Of a stretch of 64,000 nucleotides of DNA, positions 1 to 11,013 are shown piece after piece. This DNA comes from Cephalotus follicularis (lineage: Eukaryota; Streptophyta; Magnoliopsida; Oxalidales; Cephalotaceae). The translations under genes and the position numbers were made by a program. Within the stretch, counting starts at the first letter, position 1, and each line of letters starts with the position of its first letter. The notes beneath the pieces were generated by a model. It worked only from the letters and a program-made list of their open reading frames with translations. It did not search any database and had not been told where the DNA came from. The DNA is taken from assembly GCA_001972305.1 (NCBI GenBank), contig BDDD01000532.1:561318-625317 (forward strand), given 5' to 3'.

Positions 1-900
1 CAGTGGCAGCGAGTTGTGACTAACTGAGTCGACTCGTCCGACTTTCACCACTTCGGCCACCACCCAAAAACGCCACACAACCATCAGTTCTACCCACTAC
101 TATCCAAGACTCACCGAGACTAGGTGCCAAATGCACGGTCTCAGGCGGCAGTGAGTCGACTCGTCGGGTCGACTCAGTCAACACATCTTGACGATTTTGG
201 CCGAGAAACGCGTCAATGGTGGTCGAAATGGACAGAGCGAGCCTTGTAGACGAGAACCCCCTCCATCCGCGATGCTAACAGCGTCGGAAAATGTACGGCA
301 GAGGCACGCACAGTGGCGGGGAAGAAAAGAAGAGAAGAGAAAAGAGAAGAAGGGGAAAGAGTTACTGGCGGTAGGCGCGCCTGGGTTGCTTGCCGTCCTC
401 TCCCGGTCCGGCGGATGGCTCCGACGTCCTCTCTCCCTCTCTCTCTTGCACTCTCTCCTGGTCTCTCTCCCCGTCTCTCTGTTGCGGGCAATTAGCGCGC
501 CCGCTATGTTTCTTTTACACGGGCGTGTGAAACGCCCGTGGTCCCTTTCTTTCTCCTTTTAACTTTTTGCTTCCTCTTAGTATTTACTAGCAAAAATACT
601 AATGTTTGGGTCCCGATTATCCCGCGAATTACAACAAATATTATCCAAACGACAACTAAAATAACCGTAAAAATAATGCGAACACTGGGCCTTACAAGCG
701 CGCATTAAAAATTAGGCTTTATTTACCGTTTTGAGCAACATAATTGCGGCTTTAATGCGCAATGTCTTAAACATTTCCTTATCATTCCTCTTTCCAAAAC
801 TCGACGTTATAAAAGGGAAAACATCATCAAATTCGAGAATTTCACTATCCTCATTAATTCCATAATAAGATTACATATTGTGAAAAACCTGGGTGTTACA
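1..900 (-). mobile_element. Gypsy-type LTR, truncated by window edge
   Basis: Read on the minus strand, this segment begins at 900 with TGTAACACCCAGG, the usual start of a plant gypsy LTR. The right-hand flank (901 onward) is copia gag coding sequence in its proper frame, so the boundary at 900/901 is an insertion point. No polypurine tract lies at 901, so this is the 5' LTR of a minus-strand element or a solo LTR. Positions 20-190 hold several GAGTCGACTC palindromes, and 300-490 is rich in purine and pyrimidine runs. The open frames at 188-562 are low-complexity and match no family I know. Confidence 0.6.
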
Positions 901-1438
901 CTGATATCCTATTCAGGTTAAAATTGGTGATGAAGCCAGAGAAGGAAGGTGGAAGCGAATGAAGGATCAAATCTATACTTAGTTCAACATCCTGAATGAT
1001 GCCTAGAGCTGCAATACGTTCAATCGCATTGATCATCTTGAGCACATCATCATTAACTGAAGACCCTTCAGCCATTTTTGTGCCTTACAGCTTTGCCGTG
1101 AGCTGGAACCGAGCGTTTCTACTATTCTCCTTTTATAACTCGCGAAGATGTTTTAGAATAGCCCTAGAGTCTCGCATTCCATCATGCTGGACTTGTAGGG
1201 CATTGCTCATCGATGCCATTAGTTAGCTTCTGACTTTCTTTTCATCAGCCACCCATTTCTTATAAATGACATTATCTTCGGTTGAAGCATCTTTAGCAGA
1301 CAGTGCTGGTATAGGGGCTTCTAGGACATAATTTATGTCCTCGGAATTCAAAATAATTTTAAAATTCATCAGTCAGTCCACATAATTTGGACCTGTCAGC
1401 TAATTCTTCTTAAGAATCACAGCGAGTGGGTTTGTCAT
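901..1438 (-). pseudogene. Copia-A gag fragment
   Basis: Minus-strand translation from the ATG at 1436-1438 gives a copia gag with several stops. Recognisable blocks are a LTGPNYVD stretch near the start, LQVQHDG, and PPSFSGFITNFNLN at the cut end. These match the intact gag at 62546-63463 (LEGPNFNDW; KSFSQFLVNFHMNK). The UBN2-type gag domain binds genomic RNA and forms the virus-like particle. The frame is broken by in-frame stops and then by the LTR at 900. Upstream, at 1447-1465, is a pyrimidine-rich tract ending in CTGTAG, like a splice acceptor. Confidence 0.7.
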
Positions 1439-1667
1439 TGCGATGTCTACAGATATAAAAGGAAGACAACAATAATTAAATCAGATAAATTCAATTTCAA
1501 TGTTTGTAACCACAATGATTTGGTTTTTAATCTTTTAGGTGTATTTGCCTCTCAGGCTCCTACTATTTTACGCGAATCCCATAACCCTCATAAATATGGG
1601 AGACGAGTAACAACAATCCAAGTCTCATGGATCTCATTTCCGAGTGGGGATCGTCGTCCTGCAACAT

Positions 1668-1987
1668 ATTCAGTATAACCTTGATGGGGGCCAAAACATT
1701 ATACTGAATCTTGCAGTTAGGCAAACCTCTTGCCAACCATACAATAGCATGATTCCCGATCATTGCTTTTGCCTCCAGTATACATATGACCTTGATGGGG
1801 GCCAAAACGCCATATGTATCCTAGTCAAGTTTAACCTACCATTGAACAGACAGTGAATTAATGAATGTAAATCTTGATGGGGGCCAAAACATTCACATCC
1901 ATAATTGATATGCATGTACAATCTCATGTTCAACTTATACAAATGTTCCTAGAAAAGGCAAGTCTTGACGAGGGCCAAAACACTTGC
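1668..1987 (-). repeat. Four constant-loop, variable-stem hairpins in Copia-A leader
   Basis: Four copies of CTTGATGGGGGCCAAAAC (one reads CTTGACGAGGGCCAAAAC) occur at about 1680, 1791, 1873 and 1964. Each is flanked by its own inverted repeat: ATTCAGTATAA/TTATACTGAAT (1668-1678, 1699-1709), ATACATATG/CATATGTAT (1780-1788, 1811-1819), TGAATGT/ACATTCA (1862-1868, 1889-1895) and GCAAGT/ACTTGC (1958-1963, 1982-1987). The stems differ completely while the loop is constant. In element sense the loop can also form a small inner pair TTG/CAA. Confidence 0.85.
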
Positions 1988-2704
1988 AATTTCCAAGAGC
2001 ATCTCTATGAGTTCCAATGGCAGAAGGCAATGACCGAGCACTATCTTGTGTCTGTTTCGCTTTAACTTGATAGCATGGGATAAATGAGGAATAATAATAA
2101 CTATATTATTAGCCAACCCATTATTAATCAAATTACATGTAGATGGCATAATATGGAGAGGCCTTTGGAACTTCTATAACATAATTTAGACATGCATCAT
2201 ATACATATTATAATCTAATGGCAGGTTATGGACTTTACTACTGCAACTTGTCTGACTCTCAAACAAGCTGATGGTCTCATTCCTAGGTATGTTATTACAA
2301 TCATACATTTACTCTCATACATGCATGGGTCTTGTAATATATTCGCTCTTCCCAAACTTGCTTCCGCAGTGACACTCGCTCTTCAATTACATAAACCAAC
2401 TATAAACTACAAAAACCTTGAATTAAATCAAGGGGAATTACAATGAGGTAGAGAATAATCATAGATACAGATCAAGAGAGAGAAGAGAGACATGCAAGTC
2501 TAAAAAATTATTACAACTTAAAAATTATGAATATAAAACATATATTCAACAATTGAATTAAATAACAAACTAGGTCAAGTCCATAACCCTAGCCATCATG
2601 CAAAATTATAATTCAATCTCATTGAATTACCTGATAACCTTGATAGATATGCTTCTATAAATATAGAAAATTAATTGGGTAATCATGAAAAACTCTTTTT
2701 CTGA

Positions 2705-2975
2705 ATTTGGAGTCGAATAGTTGACGCTTTTGACATAAGGGTCGACGGTGTTTGGTTAAGCGTTGGCGGTTATGTCGACGCTTTGTGTAGCCTATCCGCG
2801 CTTTAGTACATAAACTTATTTTGAGCCTTAAGCATCGACATTTTTCTCAAACTGTCAGCGCTTAACGCTTAAGTGTCGACGATTTACTCTAAACCGTTAG
2901 CGTTTAACGCTCAACCGCGCTTTTGATCGACAGCGGTAACGTCAAACTTTCGACGGTTTGCTTGAAACCGTCGAA
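2705..2975. repeat. GTCGAC-type palindrome cluster, Copia-A leader
   Basis: A dense run of short related motifs in both orientations: TTGACGCTT, GGTCGACGG, TAAGCGTTGGCGG, TGTCGACGCTT, GTCAGCGCTTAACGCTTAA, GTGTCGACG, TTAGCGTTTAACGCT, GATCGACAGCGG and TTCGACGG. It lies in the non-coding leader between primer site and gag. The surroundings are AT-rich, so the CpG density stands out. Confidence 0.7.
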
Positions 2976-3093
2976 GGTTGCGCAGTTGCAGGAAATTATG
3001 CAATCGCATCTCATGCTTCTATCTCACGGATTCATCCCAAACAATTCAAGCATATCATCAAGAACATGATTCTAACTGTATATATGCATCAAA

Positions 3094-3107
3094 CCTCTAT
3101 GATACCA
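3094..3107 (-). other. Primer binding site of Copia-A (tRNA-iMet type)
   Basis: The minus strand reads TGGTATCATAGAGG immediately after the LTR end at 3111. It resembles the copia primer site TGGTATCAGAGC, complementary to the 3' end of initiator tRNA-Met, with one change. Confidence 0.75.
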
Positions 3108-3110
3108 TTT

Positions 3111-4822
3111 TGTTGGAACCTTATGGCAATAAAACAATAAAAATATCTAGATGCATATAACCCTAATATATATATTGTATCATCATCTCATGATTATCAA
3201 GGCATATGATTCATTCGTAGGATCTTTGAGCATATATGTACAAAGCGGCTCATTCCTTCTTCCTTTGAGTCTTCTTGCTTCCGAAAGCACAGGTTCTTTT
3301 GTTTCTTTGAAACAGTTCTAGCCTCCAAGGTGTCCACACCAAGTTTCAATCTCCAATACCAAGCTTCTCAAGCTTGAACTCTTGATTTGCAGGTATGATA
3401 CAGTGACAGAGAAGGAGAGAGGCTGACTTCAAGAAAGGAGAAAATGTGTTCTTATGATTTCTGCTAGACAATCCTCTTGAAACACAATCTCTATATCTCT
3501 TTATTCAGCTAGCTTTCCTTTTGTAACCAGCTCTCTTCCTTAAAAGGACTTCCTTTCCTTTTAGACTAGCTACTTTCCTTAATCACATTAAGAATATTTG
3601 ATCTCATTAAATATAATTAAAAAATAATCATCCTAATTATTTTTCTCTCTTAACGGTGTCAAAAATATCAGCCTGTATTGTGTGTGACCCTATGGGTTCA
3701 CTATTACGTTAGCCGTAGGATTAAATCATGACACTCACAATTATCCAATTACGTATTTATTATCACATAAAAATAAAATACTCACTCACACTATTCTGAA
3801 TTAAAACTCTTTTAATTCTTTTCTTCAAAGATTAATTTATCAATTTAGTCTCGGGCATCCTATAAGTCGACATCGACATCTAGCAATGCATAACGCCACC
3901 CAGGTAATATGAATTATCTGCGAACTGTGATTTAAAGGTACATGCAGGTATAATCCCTCAATTGATAATTCTCTTATTAAATCTAGGGTACGGATTATGT
4001 CAGACCCCAATAATTTAATGTTTAGCCTCGTGACTATCTTTCGCCAGCCTTAAATAATATTAGAGGTGCCCCACTAATATTCTACCAATGATATCACACT
4101 ATTGATATCGTTACTAGCCTGGCCAGGCACTAATTTGCTAATGAAAATCATCCTGAGCATAATCTTCTTTTACTAGAAGCAATGGATTCATTATTGTGCG
4201 TTCACATGTCTCCATACATAAGTGTACTATGTCCAACTAATGCTTGTATACACCTCATTGAATATGTATTTAAGCACAATCAAAACAGAGCACCCTATGC
4301 ACAAGACATCTAGTAACGGCTCATGTCCAAGGAGCATATGTACTGCTGTAAAACTAGAATTCTTTATGACATGTAAGTAAAACTCCATACAGATATTCTA
4401 TCAACAGTCACATTCAGTGAAGTCGTTAAGCAACCAACGAGCACCCACATAGTTGTCATAGCATCATACATGCAAGTGAGTGTGAGATCAGTCACCGTCT
4501 ACTTATCGATCTGATAGTACGTGCTGGTTTATCGGATTGATCATGCCCTGAGTGTCAATCCTATAACCAGGAAGATTCGAAATAAAGTATGCCAAGATTC
4601 CAACTCTTACATCATGATCTCATCATGAACTTGGTTCTCTAACTTCATTCTAGGACATTCATTTATTATTAATCATATATTAAAGAAATGAACTCATATC
4701 CATTGATAAAACAGAAACATCTTCATTGAATTTATAAATCGTTTTATACAAGATAGAGTAAATACAAACTCGGTACTAACTTACATGACTTTATCTTTAA
4801 CAGCCTGAACCATTGTCCAACA
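3111..4822 (-). repeat. Copia-A 5' LTR
   Basis: The 1712-bp block begins TGTTGGAACC and ends TGTCCAACA on the plus strand. The primer site adjoins its left side and gypsy gag its right side. It holds no open frame of note. Confidence 0.75.
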
Positions 4823-5223
4823 ATGCTCGGCTTCCCTTTGAAGCATGTAAACTGGTAACGTAAGTTTTTGCTCATCTATAACCTCCATAACTGGGAAGAT
4901 CTTCTCTATATTGATAAGCCACTCCTCAGTTGCAATTGGATCTATCTCTTCTTGAAAACTGGAGGATGCAACTTCATTAACCTTGCTAGAGCATCATCTC
5001 TACCTTGACGACGCTCATCCCTAGCATTCCTTCTCATTAACAGTTCATTCATCCTTGCCATAGTTGCACACATCTCTCTCCATGTAGCATGATCATCTCT
5101 AGGAGGTGTAGCATTCTCATCAAAAGTCGGTGCTTGATTCTCATGTACTGATTCATCTTCAATAGCCAAGTCATTCCTCTGCGCACCTCTCTTTCCACTT
5201 CGGCCTCTCTGTCCTCTATTTTT
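4823..5223 (-). pseudogene. Gypsy-B gag N-terminal fragment
   Basis: Minus-strand reading from about 5223 gives KNRGQRGRSGKRGAQ, then a 75-residue open stretch (4942-5169) with WREMCATMARMNELL and RQGRDDALARLMKLHPP, then EEWLINIEKIF and VYMLQREAEH. This is the retrotransposon gag (capsid) family. Gypsy-F has MENRGRRG and WRQLCATMAQMHTL at equivalent places. The ATG expected at the start has become GTA, a frame break lies near 4942, and the frame ends where Copia-A inserted. Confidence 0.75.
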
Positions 5224-5370
5224 TACGTCTTTACCTTATAAAATAAGACATCATTAATCAACAAACATATATCCAATCAAAAACATCAACAAAGGTAAAC
5301 ACATAAGTCATGCATGTCCATTTAGTCAATCTATAACCATAAATTAGACTTAATTAGTGACCAACTGTTC

Positions 5371-5382
5371 TCTCTAATACCA
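5371..5382 (-). other. Primer binding site of Gypsy-B
   Basis: Minus strand TGGTATTAGAGA two bases after the LTR end. It is one change from the initiator tRNA-Met type site TGGTATCAGAG. Confidence 0.7.
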
Positions 5383-6080
5383 ACTGTAACATCCTGAACC
5401 TTTAGAGGGTCCGTTCATTCACTAACATCCATTTGGTCACTTATCCATGAGTTGAGTACTAGTTAAAGCCTACTCTCTATAGTGAAAAACCATGCAAATT
5501 TAAAACTTTAACAATATGTGTGTGCGGATATTTAATACATTCTTAAACATTAAACCATTTAATGTCAATACATACCATGTTAATAATCATCCTTGCAGTT
5601 CAATACAAATCTATACCATCTTTTACAATTACTTGCAGTTCATTATTTATACAATAAAACATAAAACCCATCAGTCAATAGCAACCTTGCATCCAGGCTC
5701 TATGCATCTGTATTGTCACTCATCTCCCTGCCCATGATCACTGCTACTAGCTTTTGATCTATCTGTGCTTGAACCAAAAAAGATGCCACATCCTGAAGTA
5801 TGGGTCAGTCCAAAGGCCTCGTAGAAACACAATCCCTATGCTGATGATATGAACAAGTATCGTAGATATCAATGCATGTCATGAAAATATGCATGAACAA
5901 TTTCGGTTAACGAATCCATATATATAACCGTCCCGTACCAGCATATATATAGACTGTTAACCTAATCATACACTCTTATTCATCTATCTATCAGAAAATC
6001 AGACGGTTAACTAGATATATACATTGTCTCATACCAACATGTATAAGTAGTTAACCAAACAATCAATATCCGCAAGTTTG

Positions 6081-6585
6081 AACCCCCTTTTTAGGTGACA
6101 CTCGGCTCAAGGTTTAGAACATCTAGTTATCTACCGTAGATGGTAACTCCAAGTAGAACTAATTCCCTATGGGTAATACTGATACGAACTCAACTAGTTA
6201 TGGATCCATACAATTCAAATCATATCAATCAATCAATTAGTAACTTTCAGTAGCTCATGTAAGTCTCAAGTCTCCCAAAGGTGGCACATAGCTCTAGGAT
6301 CAGAACATCAACTTCCCGAAGGTGGCACAAAGCTCAACGGTTAGTTATGGGACCTTTCACTACATATGCGTATAAACCCTCCCGAATGTGGCACATAGCT
6401 CTAGGGTTATACAAAAGTCTAAATCCCTGCTGAAGGTGGCACATAGCTCAAGGATCAGACAACAGTCGTCTATTGTTAAATTGATAGTAGCTAACATGGA
6501 TTTCAAGTCCCCCAAAGGTGGCTCATAGCTCTAGGATGATGACATTTAATCTCTTGAAGGTGACACATAGCTCTAGGTTATTTAC
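6081..6585 (-). repeat. Degenerate tandem repeats inside Gypsy-B LTR
   Basis: At least seven diverged copies of a unit built on GAAGGTGGCACATAGCTCTA, at about 6090, 6280, 6317, 6383, 6430, 6513 and 6552. Spacing varies from about 37 to 190 bases, so this is an irregular array. Confidence 0.8.
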
Positions 6586-6749
6586 GAAGCTCGACTAGAC
6601 ACTTATTATAAACAATCCCTTTTTCCCTTACTATACCCTCTTTATACCTGGGAAGAAACTCAGCTATCACTTTAGACAAGCCTAGGAAAGGTCCTAGAAG
6701 AAAACCATTTTGAAAAAGTGCTTTGAAAACGTTTACAAAAAAACTGCTA

Positions 6750-6995
6750 GCATAAGCGGTGATGCTTTCAATCTGAACGGCGACACTTATGGCTTAAGCA
6801 TTGACAATCGATCTAAGTGTCAGCGGTTAAGGCAGACAGTAGCTTTTAAATATTTTGAAGAAGGCCTAAACAGCGACGCTTAGGACTAAGCGTCATCGCT
6901 TAGTCAAGCACTGCAAACAAAGGCAAAGCGCTAATAGTTTGTAAATGATTTTCATTTTGAAACATAGCTTAAGCGACGTCACTTAGCACGACATA
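6750..6995. repeat. GCGTCGAC-type motif cluster, Gypsy-B LTR
   Basis: Repeated short motifs related to AAGCGTCGACGCTT: ATAAGCGGTGATGCTT, GAACGGCGACACTTA, TAAGCATTGACA, AGTGTCAGCGG, CAGCGACGCTTA, TAAGCGTCATCGCTTA, AAAGCGCTAA and TAAGCGACGTCACTTA. The theme matches the cluster in the Copia-A leader although the element is a gypsy. Confidence 0.65.
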
Positions 6996-7722
6996 ACTTA
7001 GGGTTCTAAGTTCCAAAACTTTGCAATTTGAATCTTTCTTCAAATCCTTTCAATTTTCAGTTCAATACTAGTTCTATTAACCATTTCTATGTCATTAAAA
7101 CCAGTTACAATCATTTCAATCCATGTTTTATCAATAGAGGTCTAAAACCCCCATTTTGACCTAACTCTCTAACATAGCAAATCAATTAGTTTCTATCCAT
7201 TAAATCAGTTCATATATGTGCATAAATGTGCAAATCATACAATATTTAGGTAGAGAAAGTTTCTACCAAATATTTGAAGCTTGAACATAGTCCTAAGTTG
7301 AGAAATCGGAGAAAGAACTCAAGTTCTTGGTCAATAGAGCTTCATATTGTGTCAATCAAGTATATGATCAATCATATACCATTTTCCTTCAATTTTCCAT
7401 GCTAATCAGTTAATTTGGGTGAGTTTTGAGAGTGTTTGGATTAGAGAGAGTGAGAGACAGAGAGAAATGTGAGAGAGAGAAGAAAAGAGAGAAAATGAAT
7501 GGAAAATAGAGTTTAGGTCACTATTTATAGGCTTTCCATTCAAAACTATCCCTATGCAATATCAATACTGTAAACAATCTTACAATCAATCCATATTGGT
7601 ATTGAAAAAACCTAATTCCATCAATATCTATATGTACAAACATTTCTATAATATCAGTAATTACCATGCCATGTGATACAATAAATGTTAAAACGGTAAG
7701 GGGGATGTTTTGGGGCATTACA

Positions 7723-8150
7723 GAGGATGTACAAGGGTTTTGGGGATACAAACTCAATTGTTTTCTTATACCGTTAATTCTCATAGTGAAAGAATATGTC
7801 TATCTCTCTACTGACGTAGGTAGGCTTTTGCCGAACCACGTAAATCTAGTGTTCTCTTGTATTTTTTCAATCTTCTATTTATTTTTACCTAATTTGTTTA
7901 TTTTTGTTGGTGGATAATTAGATATCAGAGTGTGTGGGTGATTTCTTACATAGTGATATCAAAGGGAAAAATTACCATATTTTCTGAATAAGTGGTATGA
8001 AAGAGAAATTTCTTTTTCGATCGGTATTATGGCTCGTTCTATTGCAACAAAATTTGAAGTTTACTATAGTGCAATTTTTAACCGAAAAGTATTATTTCAC
8101 TCATTTTCTGAAATGAATTTCAAATGGGACCTTCTTTAGGTCCGTACACT
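7723..8150 (+). mobile_element. Decayed copia LTR end, leader and gag start
   Basis: Positions 7795-7930 look like the 3' end of a copia LTR: the phrase GCCGAACCACGTAAATC is common there. A TATCAGAG primer-like site follows at about 7922-7931, then an ATG at 8029 with a short frame containing SIATKFEV, as at the start of many copia gag proteins. Similarity fades near 8120. Gypsy-B inserted at its left side. This is a weak, fragmentary call. Confidence 0.35.
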
Positions 8151-8609
8151 TCGTTGTTAATGTGAATCTATCATAGATCAATCTACGCCTAACACTGAAT
8201 GGTTTTCTAACTAGCTGAACTGTTTTACAACCGATTGAACTGATTGTTCCACTGACTGACAAACTGATTGGTTGAGTCTATTAGAGTGTCCTTAGTGACT
8301 TTTAGTCAAGCATGCTAGTCGTTGAACTTCATTTAGTTGTTCCCTCTGATTAGATAGATACTCGCCTCAATGAATTTTACTGATTGGTTAATTCCATAAC
8401 AAAGTTGCGATATCTATTTGGTTGATCTGATCTAAAATAGCTATACCTAACTGTGTAATATTTTGGGCTAATCCATAGATAGTTAGGAGACTTAGTTGCA
8501 TACTCTTAGGCTGATCCAAGACATCTAAGTTAGATCTAACTGTGACTTTGTTGGGCTGATCCAGGATAGTTAAATCCCCATCAAATTTGTGTTATTCGTG
8601 GGTTGATCC
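8151..8609 (+). mobile_element. Probable left part of an old gypsy-like LTR
   Basis: This stretch has no gene. It contains diverged short repeats (ACTGATTGGTTGA; GGGCTGATCCA three times between 8464 and 8570). With Copia-C removed it runs on into 18425-19073, which ends in GGGGTGTTTCA like a gypsy LTR. The two together are best read as one old LTR split by Copia-C. The left boundary is not visible. Confidence 0.35.
8605..8609. other. Target site duplication of Copia-C (left copy)
   Basis: GATCC directly before the 5' LTR. The same five bases follow the 3' LTR at 18420-18424, which fixes both ends of the element. Confidence 0.9.
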
Positions 8610-11000
8610 TGTTGGAGTAGGGGTGTCCATGCATGCCATGAGATGACTCTGTATATATATATTTATATATATATATATATGCTCCTCGTCTGGAGATGTC
8701 TCTTTAAGTCGCGAAGCGGCTACATGTGTGTATATTACACTTTATTTATACAATCTAAATTCCTTTTCGTGTTTTATAGTGCATATTCAATCAACAATGG
8801 CAACTCGCTATATGTATATCCCAACACATCTCAATGGATCTGTTGATCACCATGTCGACTGTCATTCGAGGGGTTGGATCTCATGCATGGGAGGTTATGA
8901 GAATGAGATCCTTACTCCCTTGTGACAAAACGTTCCAAGTCATAGGTTCACTTTCTTAGGGTAATTGATGAACTGTAAAGACTTTTCGTATTATGCTTGC
9001 CCTATTGTGTGTGGGGGATGGACAATCTCATTACCATTTGGATTTATCCTAAAGCTGATGCGGGGTTCGTGCTAGAGAGCATGTGACTGAACAGACCCAT
9101 CATAGGAAACCCATTTGGAAAGTCATACATATGTCAATAGGAGTCCTATAGTTTCGGTAGTATATAGTCTATGGTGACTAGTAGACCATTCGGGACTGCG
9201 TTGTATCGTTGGACCTGAGTGGCTGGTATGCATTGTGTTGTAACTACTTGGCTTTGATATCTGCCTTCCCCAGCACTAGCCACATGCTGGCAAAAGGGTT
9301 ATCTTTGGGCCTTGTGGGAGCTTTATTGAGATATATGGGCGAGTGCGCAATAAGGAATCGTCACACCCATATGCAGGGTGATCGGCTCTATATTATTTTT
9401 GTCCGTTGAGACTTAAAAACCCTGATCAGGTATAGGCATACTGGAAATGGGGTTTCCGGGGAGGTCTGTCGACAGTCTCAATGCGTACATGAATTTATAG
9501 TTATCGCGACTTTACCTAGGGGTGACATTATTCCGTACCCTAGGTCACGATCGGAGCTAAGAATGAAGTAGGATACATGACACATATGCCGATGACTGGA
9601 TAAAGTACTCGTTAACCGGTTGACGGATGATAGACGTGATTTACACGGATCCGGAGGATGATTGGAAATCATACCGGGGTCATTCTAATAGTCGGAGATT
9701 ATTAGGATGGTCGTACCATAACTCCGGGATGTTCTGAAAAATTTATCATCGTACCAGAATCCAACCGGGCTTTCGGATCCCACCTGATTATTGGAAAAGT
9801 GACGCATGCTACACATATGCTAACTTGGTAGAAAATCTAGTTTTTTAACTAATATATATTAATTTGACATTAGTGGTTTGTTTTTTTACCACCGTATTGT
9901 CATATCGATATATTAAAAAGAAGTCACAGTGGGAGTATGTTGATACATACGATGTGCGAGGCACATAATTAAACCAAGAGAGAAATATAATGTTGTAATT
10001 TAACGTAAAAGAAAGAGACAAATTTTGACTAAGTCAACATTGGGCCATTTTTTACACGCCTAACACGCTCAGGCACGCTATAAGGCGAGAGAGAGAGAAA
10101 TGCACACTGTCGTGTGTTGCGCACCAAATGCGTTTCCGGCCGGAGAAGACGAGGTGCGGGGCATCGGTGGCCGGGAAAAGGAATTGTGCTCTCATCCACG
10201 GTACTCTCCTCTGTCTATCTCTCTCTCTTACCGTTTTCTCTTTCTTCTCTCTTTACGTTTCAGTGGCACGTTTTGCTTCTCCCGCCGTCGGCCTTCTCTT
10301 CCACCACTGACGATCACAGTAGTTGGAGCCAATCCTTGGCTATACCTATCTTGATCCTAGATTAGGCGATTTTTGTACGTTTTTTGGCCAGATTTTGATT
10401 TGTGAGCTGACTATGTCGAGTCAACTTGTTGTGCATCGTGGCTTGGCATTCCGGACCGACTCACTGCGGGTTTTGGGTCGCAGTGTGAAGATCGTAAGTT
10501 TTGGTGACTTGTGATGGCACGGTTGGTCCATGGCGAGTTGACCTGGTCACACTGAGTTTGAACTCAGTGAGTTTGAGGCGCTGCCAGCTGCGCCTAGCCG
10601 TTCCGGGGTGCTTCCCGCTGAGTCTCGTCCAGAAACAGGAAGATCGGCATTTCTGGAGTCCGAATATGTTCTGCCGTGATGGCCGGAATTGGGCAGGCGT
10701 TTCGATGACCAGCAGTTGCTGCGGCAAGCTCGTAGCGGCGTGGTGGAGCCGTCAACATTGTTATGGTTCCTAATCATTTGTATTTATTGTTACCGATATG
10801 GTTTTGGTATAGTGGATGTATGCTTGACATTTCAATTAGTTCGATTGAATATTAAATAGAGATCATTGGCTTATAGATTATGGTAGTAAGATGTAAGTGT
10901 GAACCTACACTTGTGAGTCTTGGTGTTTTGAAAAATTAAAATTATACACACTTGCATCCTAGACCCAAAATCGACCGGGGACCCTCCCAGGTTTCCAACA
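8610..11000 (+). repeat. Copia-C 5' LTR
   Basis: From TGTTGGAGTAGG to CCCAGGTTTCCAACA (2391 bp). The first kilobase contains a hairpin GGATCTCAT/ATGAGATCC (8876-8884, 8903-8911) and blocks also found in the other copia LTRs of the window. Positions 10070-10760 form a GC-rich tract with a pyrimidine run. A (TA)n microsatellite lies at 8651-8680. Small open frames here have no family match. Confidence 0.92.
8651..8680. repeat. (TA)n microsatellite
   Basis: Nearly pure TA run near the start of the Copia-C 5' LTR. It is shorter in the 3' LTR (16062-16074). Confidence 0.9.
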
Positions 11001-11001
11001 G

Positions 11002-11013
11002 TGGTATCAGAAC
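11002..11013 (+). other. Primer binding site of Copia-C
   Basis: TGGTATCAGAAC begins two bases after the 5' LTR end, as expected for an initiator tRNA-Met primed copia element. Confidence 0.85.

Larger units (their letters stand above)
901..4822 (-). mobile_element. Copia-A, partial Ty1/copia element
   Basis: This is the 5' half of a minus-strand copia element: 5' LTR (3111-4822), tRNA-Met primer site, a leader of about 1.65 kb, and the start of gag, which is cut at 901 by the LTR insertion. It inserted into the gag of Gypsy-B: the gypsy frame stops at 4823 directly after the residues that read GEAEH in the intact relative at 32300. The LTR ends are inverted (TGTTGGA and TCCAACA). The expected 5-bp target copy on the right is ATGCT at 4823-4827; the left copy lies outside the window. 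Confidence 0.8.
4823..7722 (-). mobile_element. Gypsy-B, partial Ty3/gypsy (chromovirus-like) element
   Basis: This is the 5' part of a minus-strand gypsy element: LTR 5385-7722, primer site 5371-5382, a short leader, and the first 130 or so codons of gag, cut by Copia-A at 4823. The gag resembles that of Gypsy-F at 31896, which suggests the same lineage (Tekay/Del-like). Confidence 0.75.
5385..7722 (-). repeat. Gypsy-B 5' LTR
   Basis: The 2338-bp LTR runs from TGTAACATCC to GGCATTACA on the plus strand, with short inverted ends (TGTAA/TTACA). It contains a tandem repeat region (6081-6585), a palindrome cluster (6750-6995) and AG-rich runs at 7440-7500. I see no supported gene in it. Confidence 0.75.

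Noticed and set aside
188-562. 124-codon frame near the left edge
   Set aside because: Lys/Glu and Ser/Leu runs come from AG-rich and CT-rich tracts in an LTR; overlapping frames on both strands look equally open.
6081-6585. CRISPR-like spacing of repeats
   Set aside because: Repeats are diverged and irregularly spaced, inside an LTR of plant DNA with no cas genes.
7795-8120. Complete second copia element left of Copia-C
   Set aside because: Only an LTR end, a primer-like site and about 30 gag codons can be argued; no other parts are present.
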